Source: Sphingopyxis sp. MSC1_008
GTDB lineage: Bacteria > Pseudomonadota > Alphaproteobacteria > Sphingomonadales > Sphingomonadaceae
Reading direction: 5' to 3'
Length of the DNA: 64,000 nt
Assembly: GCF_023197165.1 (NCBI RefSeq)
Contig: NZ_JALPRD010000006.1
Location: forward strand, 186,001-250,000
Positions 45,155 through 53,661 of the stretch are shown here, piece after piece. Every line of letters begins with the position of its first letter. Position 1 is the first letter of the stretch. A program made the translations under genes and the position numbers. Below the pieces are notes generated by a model. The model worked only from the letters and a program-made list of their open reading frames with translations, did not search any database and was not told the origin of the DNA.

Positions 45155-45171
45155 ATATAAGCGCTTATATA
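45154..45171. promoter_or_regulatory. Perfect 18-bp palindrome at the MarR start codon
   Basis: TATATAAGCGCTTATATA is fully symmetric, and its first base is the first base of the MarR ATG on the minus strand. It probably overlaps a -10 region. This is a strong candidate autoregulatory operator for the MarR protein and its downstream peptidase. Confidence 0.75.
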
Positions 45172-45243
45172 ATTGGATGCGCCGATGCAATAGCAATGAG
45201 GGGCAACGCCAACGGTTTTGCCGCCAGCGTTAATCCTGGATGG

Positions 45244-47406
45244 CTATTTCTCCACCCCGAGCTGCGTCAGTACGAACGCGAATTCCTCGGCGTCCTCGCG
45301 CAGTGCGCCCCAGCGGCCCGATTTGCCGGCGTGGCCCGCACCCATGTTGGTGCGCAGCAGCAAGGTTGCGTCGTTGGTCCGCGTCGCGCGGAGCTTGGCG
45401 ACCCATTTGGCGGGTTCCCAATAAGTCACGCGCGGGTCGTTGAGCCCCGCCGATACCAGCATCGGCGGATAGGCTTTCGCGGTCACATTGTCGTAGGGGC
45501 TGTAGCTCAGCATATAATCGAACGCCGCCTTGTCGGTGATCGGATTGCCCCATTCGGGCCATTCGCCGGGGGTCAGCGGCAGTTTTTCATCGACCATCGT
45601 GTTGATCACATCGACGAAGGGCACGCCCGCGAGCACCGCGCCCCACAGCTCGGGCGCCTGATTATAAACCGCGCCCATCACCTGCCCGCCCGCCGAGCGG
45701 CCCTCGATCGAGATTTTTCCCGCGCTCGTATATTTCGCCGCGATCAGGCCCTTGGCGACGTCGATGAAGTCGTTGAACGTGTTCTTGCGCTCTGTCGTCT
45801 TGCCCGCGAGATACCAAGCGCGGCCGAGGTCGTCGCCGCCGCGGACATGCGCGATCGCATAGATCATGCCGCGATCCACGAGGCTCAAACGCGTCGTCGA
45901 GAACCCCGGCGGAACGCGATATCCATAGCTGCCATAAACATAGAGATGCATCGGCGCGCTGCCGTCGCGCGGGGTGCCCTTTTTATAGACGAGCGACACC
46001 GGAACCGGGGTGCCGTCGCGCGAAGGCATATTTACCAATTCGGTTACATAATCGTCGTGATTATAACCGGAGGGAATTTCCTGCACCTTCAGCGTTTCGA
46101 GCTTGCCGCTCGCCAAATCATAATCGAACACCGTGTCGGGGGTGACCATCGATTCATAGTCGAGCCGCAGCTTGTCCTGATGATATTCGGGATTGTCGCC
46201 GAGCCCCGCGACATAAGTCGCTTCGGGGAACTGGATCCGGCCGGGGGTCTGCGGCGCGTCATATTGGCGAATATCGACCTGATCGACGCCCTTCTCGCGC
46301 GTTTCGAGTACGAAATAGTCGCGGAACACCGACAGGCCGGTGATGTAGCTCGCATCCGATCCGGGGATCAGCGTCTTCCATTCGTCGGGCTTTTTCACGC
46401 TCGCGGTCGCGACGCGGAAATTGGGGTGCTCGTCGTTGGTGTAGACGTAGAGCGTGCCGCCCCGCTCATCGACGCTATACTCGCGGCCCTTCTTGCGCGC
46501 CGACACGAGCTGCATCTTCGCCTCGGGATTGTCGGCGGGGAGCAGGTAAACCTCGCTCGTCTCGTTATCGCCCGTCGCGATCACGATATAATTGTCGGCG
46601 GCGGTCTTCCCGATCCCGACGCCGAAGCCGATGTCGGCTTCCTTGTAGAGCAATTTATCCGCGCTCAGCGGGGTGCCGAGCTTGTGCAGCCGGACATTGT
46701 CGGTGCGCCAGTTCTCGTTCGCGAGACCGTACAGCAACGCGTCGTTCTTCGCGGTCCACACCAGCGACGACAGCGTGCCGGGGATGACGTCGGGCAGCGC
46801 CTCGCCGGTCGCCAGATTCTTGAAGCGCACCTCGAAGCGTTCGGAGCCATTGTCGTCGACCGCATAGGCCATCAGCTTGCCGTCGGGCGACACCGACACG
46901 TCCGACAGGCGGAAATACTCCTTGCCCGCGGCCATTGCGACCTCGTCGAGGATCAGCACCGGTTCGCCCCCCGCGACGGGTTTGCGATACCATTTCTTAT
47001 ATTCGGCGCCTTCCTCATATTCGACCCAGTAGACCCAGTCGCCGTCCTTCTGCGGAACGCTCGAATCGGCTTCCTTGATCCGGCCCTTCATCTCCTGGAA
47101 CAGCGTTTCGACCAGCGCGGCGTGCGGTTTCATTGCCGCGTCGAAATAGGCGTTTTCGGCCTTCACATAGTCGAGCACATCCTTGTCATCGATCACCGGA
47201 TAGCTCTCGTCCTTCAGCCAGTGATAGGGGTCGGAGAGTTTTTTGCCGTGCAGCGTCACTTCGTGCGGGCGCTTTTCCGCGACGGGGGCGGCGGGCAGGG
47301 CAGGGATCGAGCTGGTCAATGCGGCATCTTTCTCTTTGGCGAACAGGGCAGGCGATGCGACAAGCGGGGTGGCAATTGCTGCCAGAAACATCCAAATAGC
47401 GCGCAT
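45244..47406 (-). CDS. ptrB: Oligopeptidase B-like S9 peptidase with signal peptide
   Basis: 720 residues. An N-terminal signal peptide (MRAIWMFLAAIATPLVASPALFA) is followed by the beta-propeller (about 90-430) and the alpha/beta hydrolase domain. The nucleophile is in EGRSAGGQVMG near 558, the Asp near NDPRVTYWEP and the His in NMGAGHAGKSG near 682. RGGDDLGRAWY and the propeller SDPYHWLKDESYP fit S9A oligopeptidase B, which cuts after Lys/Arg. A signal peptide implies periplasmic action. Confidence 0.9.
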   Translation of the reverse strand: MRAIWMFLAAIATPLVASPALFAKEKDAALTSSIPALPAAPVAEKRPHEVTLHGKKLSDPYHWLKDESYPVIDDKDVLDYVKAENAYFDAAMKPHAALVETLFQEMKGRIKEADSSVPQKDGDWVYWVEYEEGAEYKKWYRKPVAGGEPVLILDEVAMAAGKEYFRLSDVSVSPDGKLMAYAVDDNGSERFEVRFKNLATGEALPDVIPGTLSSLVWTAKNDALLYGLANENWRTDNVRLHKLGTPLSADKLLYKEADIGFGVGIGKTAADNYIVIATGDNETSEVYLLPADNPEAKMQLVSARKKGREYSVDERGGTLYVYTNDEHPNFRVATASVKKPDEWKTLIPGSDASYITGLSVFRDYFVLETREKGVDQVDIRQYDAPQTPGRIQFPEATYVAGLGDNPEYHQDKLRLDYESMVTPDTVFDYDLASGKLETLKVQEIPSGYNHDDYVTELVNMPSRDGTPVPVSLVYKKGTPRDGSAPMHLYVYGSYGYRVPPGFSTTRLSLVDRGMIYAIAHVRGGDDLGRAWYLAGKTTERKNTFNDFIDVAKGLIAAKYTSAGKISIEGRSAGGQVMGAVYNQAPELWGAVLAGVPFVDVINTMVDEKLPLTPGEWPEWGNPITDKAAFDYMLSYSPYDNVTAKAYPPMLVSAGLNDPRVTYWEPAKWVAKLRATRTNDATLLLRTNMGAGHAGKSGRWGALREDAEEFAFVLTQLGVEK

Positions 47407-47473
47407 CGAAAAATCCCCCGCGGTGTCGCCCGAGTGGGCGGGATCGCTGCGATGTAGGAATAAGGAACGTCTG

Positions 47474-49312
47474 ATGTCCAGCCCCGTCCCCCAATCGCCA
47501 TATGCAGAGCGTCTCGCCCGCGTCCGCGCCGCCCTTGCCGCGCGCGGCCTCGACGGCTTTGTCGTGCCGATCAGCGACGAGCATATGAGCGAATATGTCG
47601 GCGACTATGCGCAGCGTATGGCGTGGCTGACGGGCTTCGGCGGCTCGGCCGGCACCGCGGCGGTGCTGCCCGAAAGCGCGGCGGTGTTCGTCGACGGGCG
47701 CTATACGGTGCAGGTGCGCGACCAGGTCGACGGATCGCTGTTCGATTATGTCGGTGTGCCGCAGTCGAGCGTCGCCGAATGGCTCGGCGGACATGTCAGC
47801 GCGGGGCAGAAAATCGGCTTCGACCCCTGGCTCCACGGCATCGACTGGGCGCGGGGCCTGGGCAAGGCGCTGGCGGACAAGGGCGCGCAGTTGGTGGCGG
47901 TCGACATCAACCCGATCGATGCTGCGTGGGACGACCGGCCGGCGCCGAGCGCGGCGGCGGTTACCGTCTATGACACGAAGCTTGCAGGGCAGGCGGCGAC
48001 CGACAAGCGCGCCGTGATCGCCGACTGGCTGAAGGCCAAGGGTCTCGACACGACGGTGATGACCGCGCTCGATTCGGTCGCATGGACCTTCAACATCCGC
48101 GGGTCGGACGTCAGCCACACGCCGGTCGGGCTCGCCTTCGCATTGCTCCACGCCGACGCGACCGCCGACCTGTTCATCGCGCCCGAAAAGGTCACCGACG
48201 CGGTGCGCGTGCATCTGGGCAACAGTGTGCGCATCCACGACCGCGACGCGTTCGAGGCCGCGCTCGCCGATCTCAAGGACAAGAAGGTCGCGGTCGATCC
48301 CGACCGCGCGGTCGCGGCGATCTTTACCGCGCTCGAAGCCGCCGGCGCGAAGATCGAGCGCCACCGCGACCCTGCGGTGCTGCCCAAGGCGATCAAGAAT
48401 GCGACGGAACTCAACGGCACGCGCGCCGCGCATGTCCGCGACGGCGTCGCGGTATCACGCTTCCTGCAATGGATGGAGGATGTCGCGCCGCAGGGCGGGC
48501 TCGACGAACTCGGCGCCGCGGCGAAGCTGCGCGATTTTCGCGACGAGAATGGCGCGCTCGTCGATTTGAGCTTCGACACCATCTCGGCCGCCGGGCCGAA
48601 CGGCGCGCTGCCGCATTACAAGGTCGATGCGACCACGAACCGTGCGATCGAGACGGGCACGCTCTATCTCGTCGATTCGGGCGGGCAGTACGCCGACGGC
48701 ACCACCGACATCACGCGCACGATCGCGATCGGCGCGCCGACTGCCGAAATGCGCCGTCGTTTCACGCAGGTGCTGAAGGGGCATATCGCGCTCGCGACCG
48801 CGCGCTTCCCCAAGGGGACACGCGGCAGCCAGCTCGACATCCTCGCGCGCCAATATCTGTGGGCCGACGGGGTCGATTATGCGCATGGCACCGGCCACGG
48901 CGTCGGCGCCTATCTCGCGGTCCACGAAGGGCCGCAGCGCATCGCCAAGCCGTCGGGCGGGCAGGCGGGGACCGAGGAGCCGCTCCACGCGGGGATGATC
49001 CTCTCGAACGAGCCCGGTTACTACAAGGCGGGTGCGTTCGGCATCCGCATCGAAAATCTCGTCATCGTGGTGCCGCAAAGCATCGACGGCGCCGAGGAGG
49101 ATATGCTGGGGTTCGAGACGATCACCTTCGCTCCGATCGCGCAGAACCTCGTCGACGCCGCACTGCTGTCGGGTGCCGAGGCCGACTGGCTCGACGCCTA
49201 TCACGCCGCGGTGTTCGAGAAACTCGCGCCCGGAATGAGCGGCGACGATCGCGACTGGCTCGAAGCCGCGTGCGCGCCGCTCGACCGCGCGCCCGCCGCG
49301 CTCGCGGCCTGA
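47474..49312 (+). CDS. Xaa-Pro aminopeptidase (M24B)
   Basis: 612 residues from ATG 47474 (AAGGA 8 nt upstream); the frame runs on upstream as an artefact. Two creatinase-like N-terminal domains precede the pita-bread catalytic domain with metal ligands in LVDSGGQYADGTTDITRT (two Asp), AHGTGHGVG (His), SNEPGYYK (Glu) and GIRIENL (Glu). The size matches the three-domain aminopeptidase P class. Divergent from the S9 peptidase across 67 bp. Confidence 0.93.
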   Translation: MSSPVPQSPYAERLARVRAALAARGLDGFVVPISDEHMSEYVGDYAQRMAWLTGFGGSAGTAAVLPESAAVFVDGRYTVQVRDQVDGSLFDYVGVPQSSVAEWLGGHVSAGQKIGFDPWLHGIDWARGLGKALADKGAQLVAVDINPIDAAWDDRPAPSAAAVTVYDTKLAGQAATDKRAVIADWLKAKGLDTTVMTALDSVAWTFNIRGSDVSHTPVGLAFALLHADATADLFIAPEKVTDAVRVHLGNSVRIHDRDAFEAALADLKDKKVAVDPDRAVAAIFTALEAAGAKIERHRDPAVLPKAIKNATELNGTRAAHVRDGVAVSRFLQWMEDVAPQGGLDELGAAAKLRDFRDENGALVDLSFDTISAAGPNGALPHYKVDATTNRAIETGTLYLVDSGGQYADGTTDITRTIAIGAPTAEMRRRFTQVLKGHIALATARFPKGTRGSQLDILARQYLWADGVDYAHGTGHGVGAYLAVHEGPQRIAKPSGGQAGTEEPLHAGMILSNEPGYYKAGAFGIRIENLVIVVPQSIDGAEEDMLGFETITFAPIAQNLVDAALLSGAEADWLDAYHAAVFEKLAPGMSGDDRDWLEAACAPLDRAPAALAA

Positions 49313-49319
49313 TCCGCGC

Positions 49320-49781
49320 GTGACCGATATCCGCAGCGACGTCCCGCTCGCCGATTTCCGGGTGCAGGAGCGCGTCCGCGTCCGTTTCAACGAGATCGAC
49401 GGCCAGAATATCGTCTTCAATGCCAATTATCTCGTCTATGCCGACATCGGCGTAACCGAATATTTCCGGGCGCTCGGTGAGGGGCAGCCCGGGCCCTATT
49501 TTCACCAATATGGTACAGATATTCGCGAGACGCATTGCGAGATCGATTATCACGCCCCGGCGCGACTCGACGAGCTGATCACGATCGCGGCGCGAATCAG
49601 CCGCTTCGGGCGCACGAGCTTCACGGTCCATTGCGGTATTTTCCGCGCAAATGAGCGGCTCACCGATATCGAGATCAGCTATGCCCATCTCGACACCGAC
49701 AACGGGACGCCGACGCCGCTGCCGGGCAGCTTCATTGCCGAAGTCAGGCGATTCGAAGCAAGGACGCCCGTGCAGGACTGA
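49320..49781 (+). CDS. Acyl-CoA thioesterase of the 4HBT (hotdog) family
   Basis: 153 residues with a GTG start 5 bp after the previous stop. VRFNEIDGQNIVFNANYLVYADIGVTEYFR is the 4-hydroxybenzoyl-CoA-thioesterase fold with the active-site Asp in EIDGQ. Related to YbgC/FadM. Substrate not known. No tol genes follow. Confidence 0.87.
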   Translation: MTDIRSDVPLADFRVQERVRVRFNEIDGQNIVFNANYLVYADIGVTEYFRALGEGQPGPYFHQYGTDIRETHCEIDYHAPARLDELITIAARISRFGRTSFTVHCGIFRANERLTDIEISYAHLDTDNGTPTPLPGSFIAEVRRFEARTPVQD

Positions 49782-49821
49782 TTCGGATGTTCCGAATCGA
49801 CCCTCTCAACCAAAAAGGTCG

Positions 49822-49849
49822 AAAAAAAAGGGCCACCCGAGGGTGGCCC
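49822..49849 (-). terminator. Minus-strand Rho-independent terminator
   Basis: GGGCCACCC and GGGTGGCCC pair perfectly over 9 bp around a 2-nt loop (49830-49849). On the minus strand the stem is followed by eight T residues (49829-49822). In the plus direction there is only GTGAAAGTTTT, so the strong direction is leftwards, serving a transcript from 49995 and not the plus-strand thioesterase. Confidence 0.85.
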
Positions 49850-49872
49850 GTGAAAGTTTTGGGAGAGGATGC

Positions 49873-49995
49873 CTAAAAGGCGAGTTTGTTATTGCACTGC
49901 ACAATGATTGCTGCAACTGCGAAATGAACATCTGCTATTGCATTTTTTGCAATCGAGAACGTTTCCAGCGTCCATTTGGCGCAATCACCCGCCAT
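49873..49995 (-). CDS. Candidate 40-residue small protein
   Basis: ATG at 49995 is preceded by GAGGGGG with about 6-nt spacing. The product begins MAGDCAKWTLETFSIAKNAI and ends IIVQCNNKLAF. It looks like a single amphipathic to hydrophobic helix (about residues 16-34), with two cysteines. A strong terminator with eight Ts lies 23 bp after the stop. I do not recognise it. The region is less GC-rich than its surroundings. Confidence 0.5.
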   Translation of the reverse strand: MAGDCAKWTLETFSIAKNAIADVHFAVAAIIVQCNNKLAF

Positions 49996-50040
49996 TCGCG
50001 CCCCCTCGCAAATTGTCGCGACATCGCCTAAATTGGGGGG

Positions 50041-50508
50041 ATGGGAATGTTCAACAAAATGGATGTCGGCGGCGGGCTGTCCGATTTCTGGGCCTATGTC
50101 CGCGAACCGCGCCCGCATCGCTGGGCGGTCTGGGGCGTCGCACTGGCGCTGACCTGGCTGATTTTCACCGGGGTCGAGAAATATCTGATCCCTTATGAAA
50201 AGCCCAAGGAGCAGATCATCTATTTCGAGAATTGGACCGCGAACCGCAGCGCCGCCGAAATCCGCGCCGACTGGGTTGCGCGCGCCAAGGAGACGACGCT
50301 GCACAACGCGCAGAAGCGCGCTGAGTATCAGCGCTTCGCCGACAGCCTTGGCATCGAATATGATTCGGCCGAGGCCGACAAGGTGACGCGCGAGACGCTG
50401 GGCGAAGAAGCGGCCGCGGCGGCGAAGAAAAAGCCCGAGCCGGTGCAGATCCGCTCGACGCTCGCCGAACGCGCGGCGCGCGGCACGCAGCCCAAAGCCG
50501 CCGACTGA
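50041..50508 (+). CDS. Single-pass membrane protein of unknown function
   Basis: 155 residues. An N-terminal cytoplasmic part is followed by one membrane helix (about 29-47, WAVWGVALALTWLIFTG). The rest is charged and probably forms helices (60-125), with an Ala/Lys-rich end. I do not recognise it. It precedes ribD by 4 bp on the same strand, so ribD and ribE are probably read from its promoter. Confidence 0.8.
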   Translation: MGMFNKMDVGGGLSDFWAYVREPRPHRWAVWGVALALTWLIFTGVEKYLIPYEKPKEQIIYFENWTANRSAAEIRADWVARAKETTLHNAQKRAEYQRFADSLGIEYDSAEADKVTRETLGEEAAAAAKKKPEPVQIRSTLAERAARGTQPKAAD

Positions 50509-50512
50509 CCGG

Positions 50513-51487
50513 ATGCAGCGCGGCCCCGCCGATGCCGACTGGATGGCGGCCGCCGTCGCGCTCTCGCGCCGCGGCCGCTCGGCGTCGGCACCAAATCCCA
50601 ACGTTGGCTGCATCCTCGTCAAGGACGGCCGCGTCGTCGCGCGCGGCTGGACCCAGCCGGGCGGGCGGCCGCATGCCGAGGCGATCGCACTCGCTGCCGC
50701 AGGCGCCGCCGCGCGCGGCGCAACCGCTTATGTCACGCTCGAACCCTGCGCCCACGCGAGCCCACGCGGGCCGGCGTGCAGCGATTCGCTGATCGCGGCG
50801 GGCATCGCGCGCGTCGTGATCGCCGCGCAGGACCCCGATCCACGCACCGACGGCAAGGGCATCGCGCGGTTGCAGGCGGCGGGGATCGAGGTCGTCTTCA
50901 ATGTCCTGCCCGCCGCAGCACGCACCGCGATGGCGCCCTGGTGGACGCGGCACAGCGACGGGCGGCCGTTCGTGACGCTCAAGCTCGCGACGTCGCTCGA
51001 CGGTTGCATCGCCCGCGCCGACGGATCGAGCCGCTGGATCACCGGGACACGCGCCCGCGCGCACGGGCATCTGGAGCGCGCAAGCCATCAGGCGATCCTC
51101 GTCGGGCGCGGGACGCTCGAAACCGACGCACCGAAACTCGATGTGCGGCTGCCGGGGCTCGAAGATCGCAGCCCCCGCAAATTCCTGCTCACCCGCGGCG
51201 AAGCGCCCGCAGGCTGGACCGCCGTCGCCTCGCCCGAAGCGATCGACGATGTCGATTCGATCCTGGTCGAGGGCGGCGCGGGCGCGGCATCGGCCTTCCT
51301 CGCCGCCGACCGCGTCGACCGGCTTCTGCTCTATCGCGCGCCGATCCTGATCGGCGGCGGCAAGCCGGCGCTCGGCGACATCGGCCTCGCCGATCTCGCA
51401 CAAGCGCACGACCGCTGGCGCCTTACCGACAGCCGCCTGCTTGGCAGCGACCGACTCGACGTCTACGAGCGCGTCAGAGAAGGATAA
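50513..51487 (+). CDS. ribD: Bifunctional riboflavin deaminase/reductase RibD
   Basis: 324 residues. The N-terminal deaminase has the zinc ligands HAEAIAL near 59 and PCAHASPRGPACSDS near 83. The C-terminal reductase begins about residue 150 with FVTLKLATSLDGCIA and contains LVEGGAGAASAFL. It catalyses the second and third steps of riboflavin synthesis. ribE follows 8 bp later. Confidence 0.95.
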   Translation: MQRGPADADWMAAAVALSRRGRSASAPNPNVGCILVKDGRVVARGWTQPGGRPHAEAIALAAAGAAARGATAYVTLEPCAHASPRGPACSDSLIAAGIARVVIAAQDPDPRTDGKGIARLQAAGIEVVFNVLPAAARTAMAPWWTRHSDGRPFVTLKLATSLDGCIARADGSSRWITGTRARAHGHLERASHQAILVGRGTLETDAPKLDVRLPGLEDRSPRKFLLTRGEAPAGWTAVASPEAIDDVDSILVEGGAGAASAFLAADRVDRLLLYRAPILIGGGKPALGDIGLADLAQAHDRWRLTDSRLLGSDRLDVYERVREG

Positions 51488-51495
51488 CGCACCCC

Positions 51496-52122
51496 ATGTT
51501 CACCGGCATCATCACCGACATCGGCACCATCCGCAGCCGCGAAGACCGCGGCGATACACGGCTCGTCATCGACACCGCCTATGATGTCGGCAGCATCGAC
51601 ATCGGCGCGTCGATCGCCTGTTCGGGCGCGTGCCTCACCGTCGTCGACAAGGGCGTGTACGACGGCAGCAACGGACCCGCCGGCTGGTTCGCGATCGACG
51701 CGAGCGGTGAAACGCTCGCGCGGACCGCGCCCGGCATGTGGGATCAGGGGCGCCGCCTCAACCTGGAACGAGCGCTCAAGATCGGCGACGAGCTTGGCGG
51801 GCATATCGTCACCGGCCATGTCGACGACATCGGCCGCATCGTGTCGGCCGAACCCGTCGGCGACAGCGTGACGGTTACCGTCGCCGCGCCCGCGTCGCTC
51901 GCCCCGCATATCGCGCCCAAGGGTTCGATCACCGTCGACGGCGTGTCGCTGACCGTGAACGAAGTGACAGACCAGCCGGACGGCGAAGCGCATTTCACGC
52001 TCAACATCATCCCGCACACACAGGAAATGACGACGCTGAACGAGGCCGCGGCGGGGCGTCCGGTCAATCTTGAGATCGATATTCTCGCACGCTACCTCGC
52101 GCGGATGCAGGCGCGGGGATAA
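51496..52122 (+). CDS. ribE: Riboflavin synthase alpha chain
   Basis: 208 residues beginning MFTGIITDIGTI, with two tandem lumazine-binding barrels (about 1-95 and 96-195). GSIDIGASIACSGACLTVV and HIVTGHVDDIGRI are signatures, as is KGSITVDGVSLTVN. It dismutates two 6,7-dimethyl-8-ribityllumazine molecules into riboflavin. Partner RibH is encoded 7 kb away on the other strand. Confidence 0.96.
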   Translation: MFTGIITDIGTIRSREDRGDTRLVIDTAYDVGSIDIGASIACSGACLTVVDKGVYDGSNGPAGWFAIDASGETLARTAPGMWDQGRRLNLERALKIGDELGGHIVTGHVDDIGRIVSAEPVGDSVTVTVAAPASLAPHIAPKGSITVDGVSLTVNEVTDQPDGEAHFTLNIIPHTQEMTTLNEAAAGRPVNLEIDILARYLARMQARG

Positions 52123-52153
52123 GGGCACCGCAAACGGGGAAGGAAGGTCCGTG

Positions 52154-52588
52154 ATGACAGCGGCGATACGGGGTTCCTGTCTGTGCGGCGAAATCCGTTT
52201 CGAAATCGACGGAAAAATTGGCCCCGCCGGCCAATGTCATTGTTCCAAATGCCGCAAGGTATCGGGCACCGACGGCAATGCCGTCTTCTATGCGTCGGCC
52301 GCCGGTTTCCGCTGGCTGGCGGGCGAGGATTTAATCGAGCGTTTCGCCGTTCCCGATGGCGGCGGCTGGACGTCGCATTTCTGCCGGCGATGCGGCAGTC
52401 CGGCGCCGCTGAGCGACGCGAACGGCAAATTCTTCTTCGTCCCGGCGGGCCTGCTCGACGACGATCCGGGCTTTCGCGGCTATGCGGCCCATATTTTCGT
52501 CGGATCAAAGGCGCCTTGGGTCTGCATCAGCGATTCTGCGCCGCAATATGAAGCGGGCTTTGATTCGGTACGGGTCGACCGCAGCTAA
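52154..52588 (+). CDS. GFA family zinc protein (second copy)
   Basis: 144 residues from ATG 52154; a GTG one codon earlier is in frame. Cysteines: GSCLCGEIRF, GQCHCSKCRK and HFCRRCGSP, the zinc sites of the GFA/CENP-V family. Distinct from the shorter GFA protein at 24485. Substrate not known. The end overlaps the convergent mmcB gene by 4 bp. Confidence 0.87.
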   Translation: MTAAIRGSCLCGEIRFEIDGKIGPAGQCHCSKCRKVSGTDGNAVFYASAAGFRWLAGEDLIERFAVPDGGGWTSHFCRRCGSPAPLSDANGKFFFVPAGLLDDDPGFRGYAAHIFVGSKAPWVCISDSAPQYEAGFDSVRVDRS

Positions 52589-53052
52589 CCCTCGACCCAG
52601 CCCGCCGCCAGCTCGGGGTCGGCCGCCACCATCGACCGCCGCATCGCGAGCCGCCCGATGCGCAGCAGTTCGGCCTTACGCCGCGCGGGCGCGAGATTGC
52701 AGCTCGCGGCTTCGCGCACCACCGCCGCGCCATAACGATCTGCGACGATCAGCCCCGATGTTTCGCGGCGATAGCCCTCGGTCTCGAGGATCGCGGGGTC
52801 GAGCCCCGATGCGAGCGCCCAGTAGAAGCGGTCGCACCAGTCGCAATAGTCGGGCCATTTGCCGTCGCCGTGCAGGTCGGCGCGGCTGACCTTGATCTCG
52901 ACGATGGTGATATTGCCCTTGGCATCGATCGCCGTCAGATCGGTGCGCCGTCCGTTGGGCAGCGGCACCTCGGGGATCGCGACCAGCCCCGCCTGCGCGA
53001 ACAGCCGGCACACGCCGCGCGCGACATCCGCGGCGGTGATCATATCCGTCAT
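52585..53052 (-). CDS. mmcB: MmcB-family DNA repair protein
   Basis: 155 residues. VPLPNGRRTDLTAIDAKGNITIVEIKVSRADLHGDGKW is the PD-(D/E)XK-like nuclease core (Asp, EIK). This family, called MmcB, is required for mitomycin C resistance in Caulobacter. It stands beside ssb on the same strand, with 16 bp between, forming a small repair cluster. Confidence 0.9.
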   Translation of the reverse strand: MTDMITAADVARGVCRLFAQAGLVAIPEVPLPNGRRTDLTAIDAKGNITIVEIKVSRADLHGDGKWPDYCDWCDRFYWALASGLDPAILETEGYRRETSGLIVADRYGAAVVREAASCNLAPARRKAELLRIGRLAMRRSMVAADPELAAGWVEG

Positions 53053-53068
53053 CGCTTAGAATCCGTCC

Positions 53069-53629
53069 TCAGAACGGGACGTCGTCGTCCAGATCGTCGT
53101 CGAAGGGCGGGCGTCCGCCGCCGCTGCCCGAACCGCCGCCAAAGCCGCCGCCGGACGAACTGCCCGACGAACCGCCGCCGCCCTGGTTCCAACCGCCGCC
53201 CGAGCCACCGCCCGACGAACCACCGCTCCATTCGTCACCGCCGCCGCTGCCGCCGCGCGATCCGCCACCGCCGCCCGGGGCGCCGTCGAGCATGGTCAGC
53301 GTGCCGCCCATGCCCGCGATCACAATCTCGGTCGTATATTTGTCGTTGCCGTCGCGGTCCTGCCATTTGCGCGTGCGCAGGCTGCCCTCGATATAGACCT
53401 TCGAGCCTTTTTTAAGGAAGCGTTCGACAACCCCGATCAAGCCTTCGCCGTTGATCACGACCTGGTGCCACTCGGTGCGCTCCTTGCGCTCGCCGGTCAT
53501 CCGGTCCTTCCACTGCTCGGAGGTCGCGATGCGGAGATTCGCGACCTTACCGCCGTTCTGGAACGACTTGATTTCGGGATCGGCGCCGAGATTGCCGATC
53601 AAAATTACCTTGTTGACGCTGCCAGCCAT
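53069..53629 (-). CDS. ssb: Single-stranded DNA-binding protein
   Basis: 186 residues. The OB-fold (about 1-115) has [19 protein letters not shown] and [16 protein letters not shown] long Gly/Ser-rich linker (118-172) and the acidic tip [10 protein letters not shown] that recruits repair proteins follow. It binds ssDNA as a tetramer. Confidence 0.96.
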   Translation of the reverse strand: MAGSVNKVILIGNLGADPEIKSFQNGGKVANLRIATSEQWKDRMTGERKERTEWHQVVINGEGLIGVVERFLKKGSKVYIEGSLRTRKWQDRDGNDKYTTEIVIAGMGGTLTMLDGAPGGGGGSRGGSGGGDEWSGGSSGGGSGGGWNQGGGGSSGSSSGGGFGGGSGSGGGRPPFDDDLDDDVPF

Positions 53630-53661
53630 TGCCGCTCCGCTCCGCTAGAAAATGTGGAGGA

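Noticed and set aside
53053-53095. LexA box upstream of mmcB
   Set aside because: GTTC is followed seven bases later by GGAT rather than GTTC, so the alphaproteobacterial GTTC-N7-GTTC pattern is not met.
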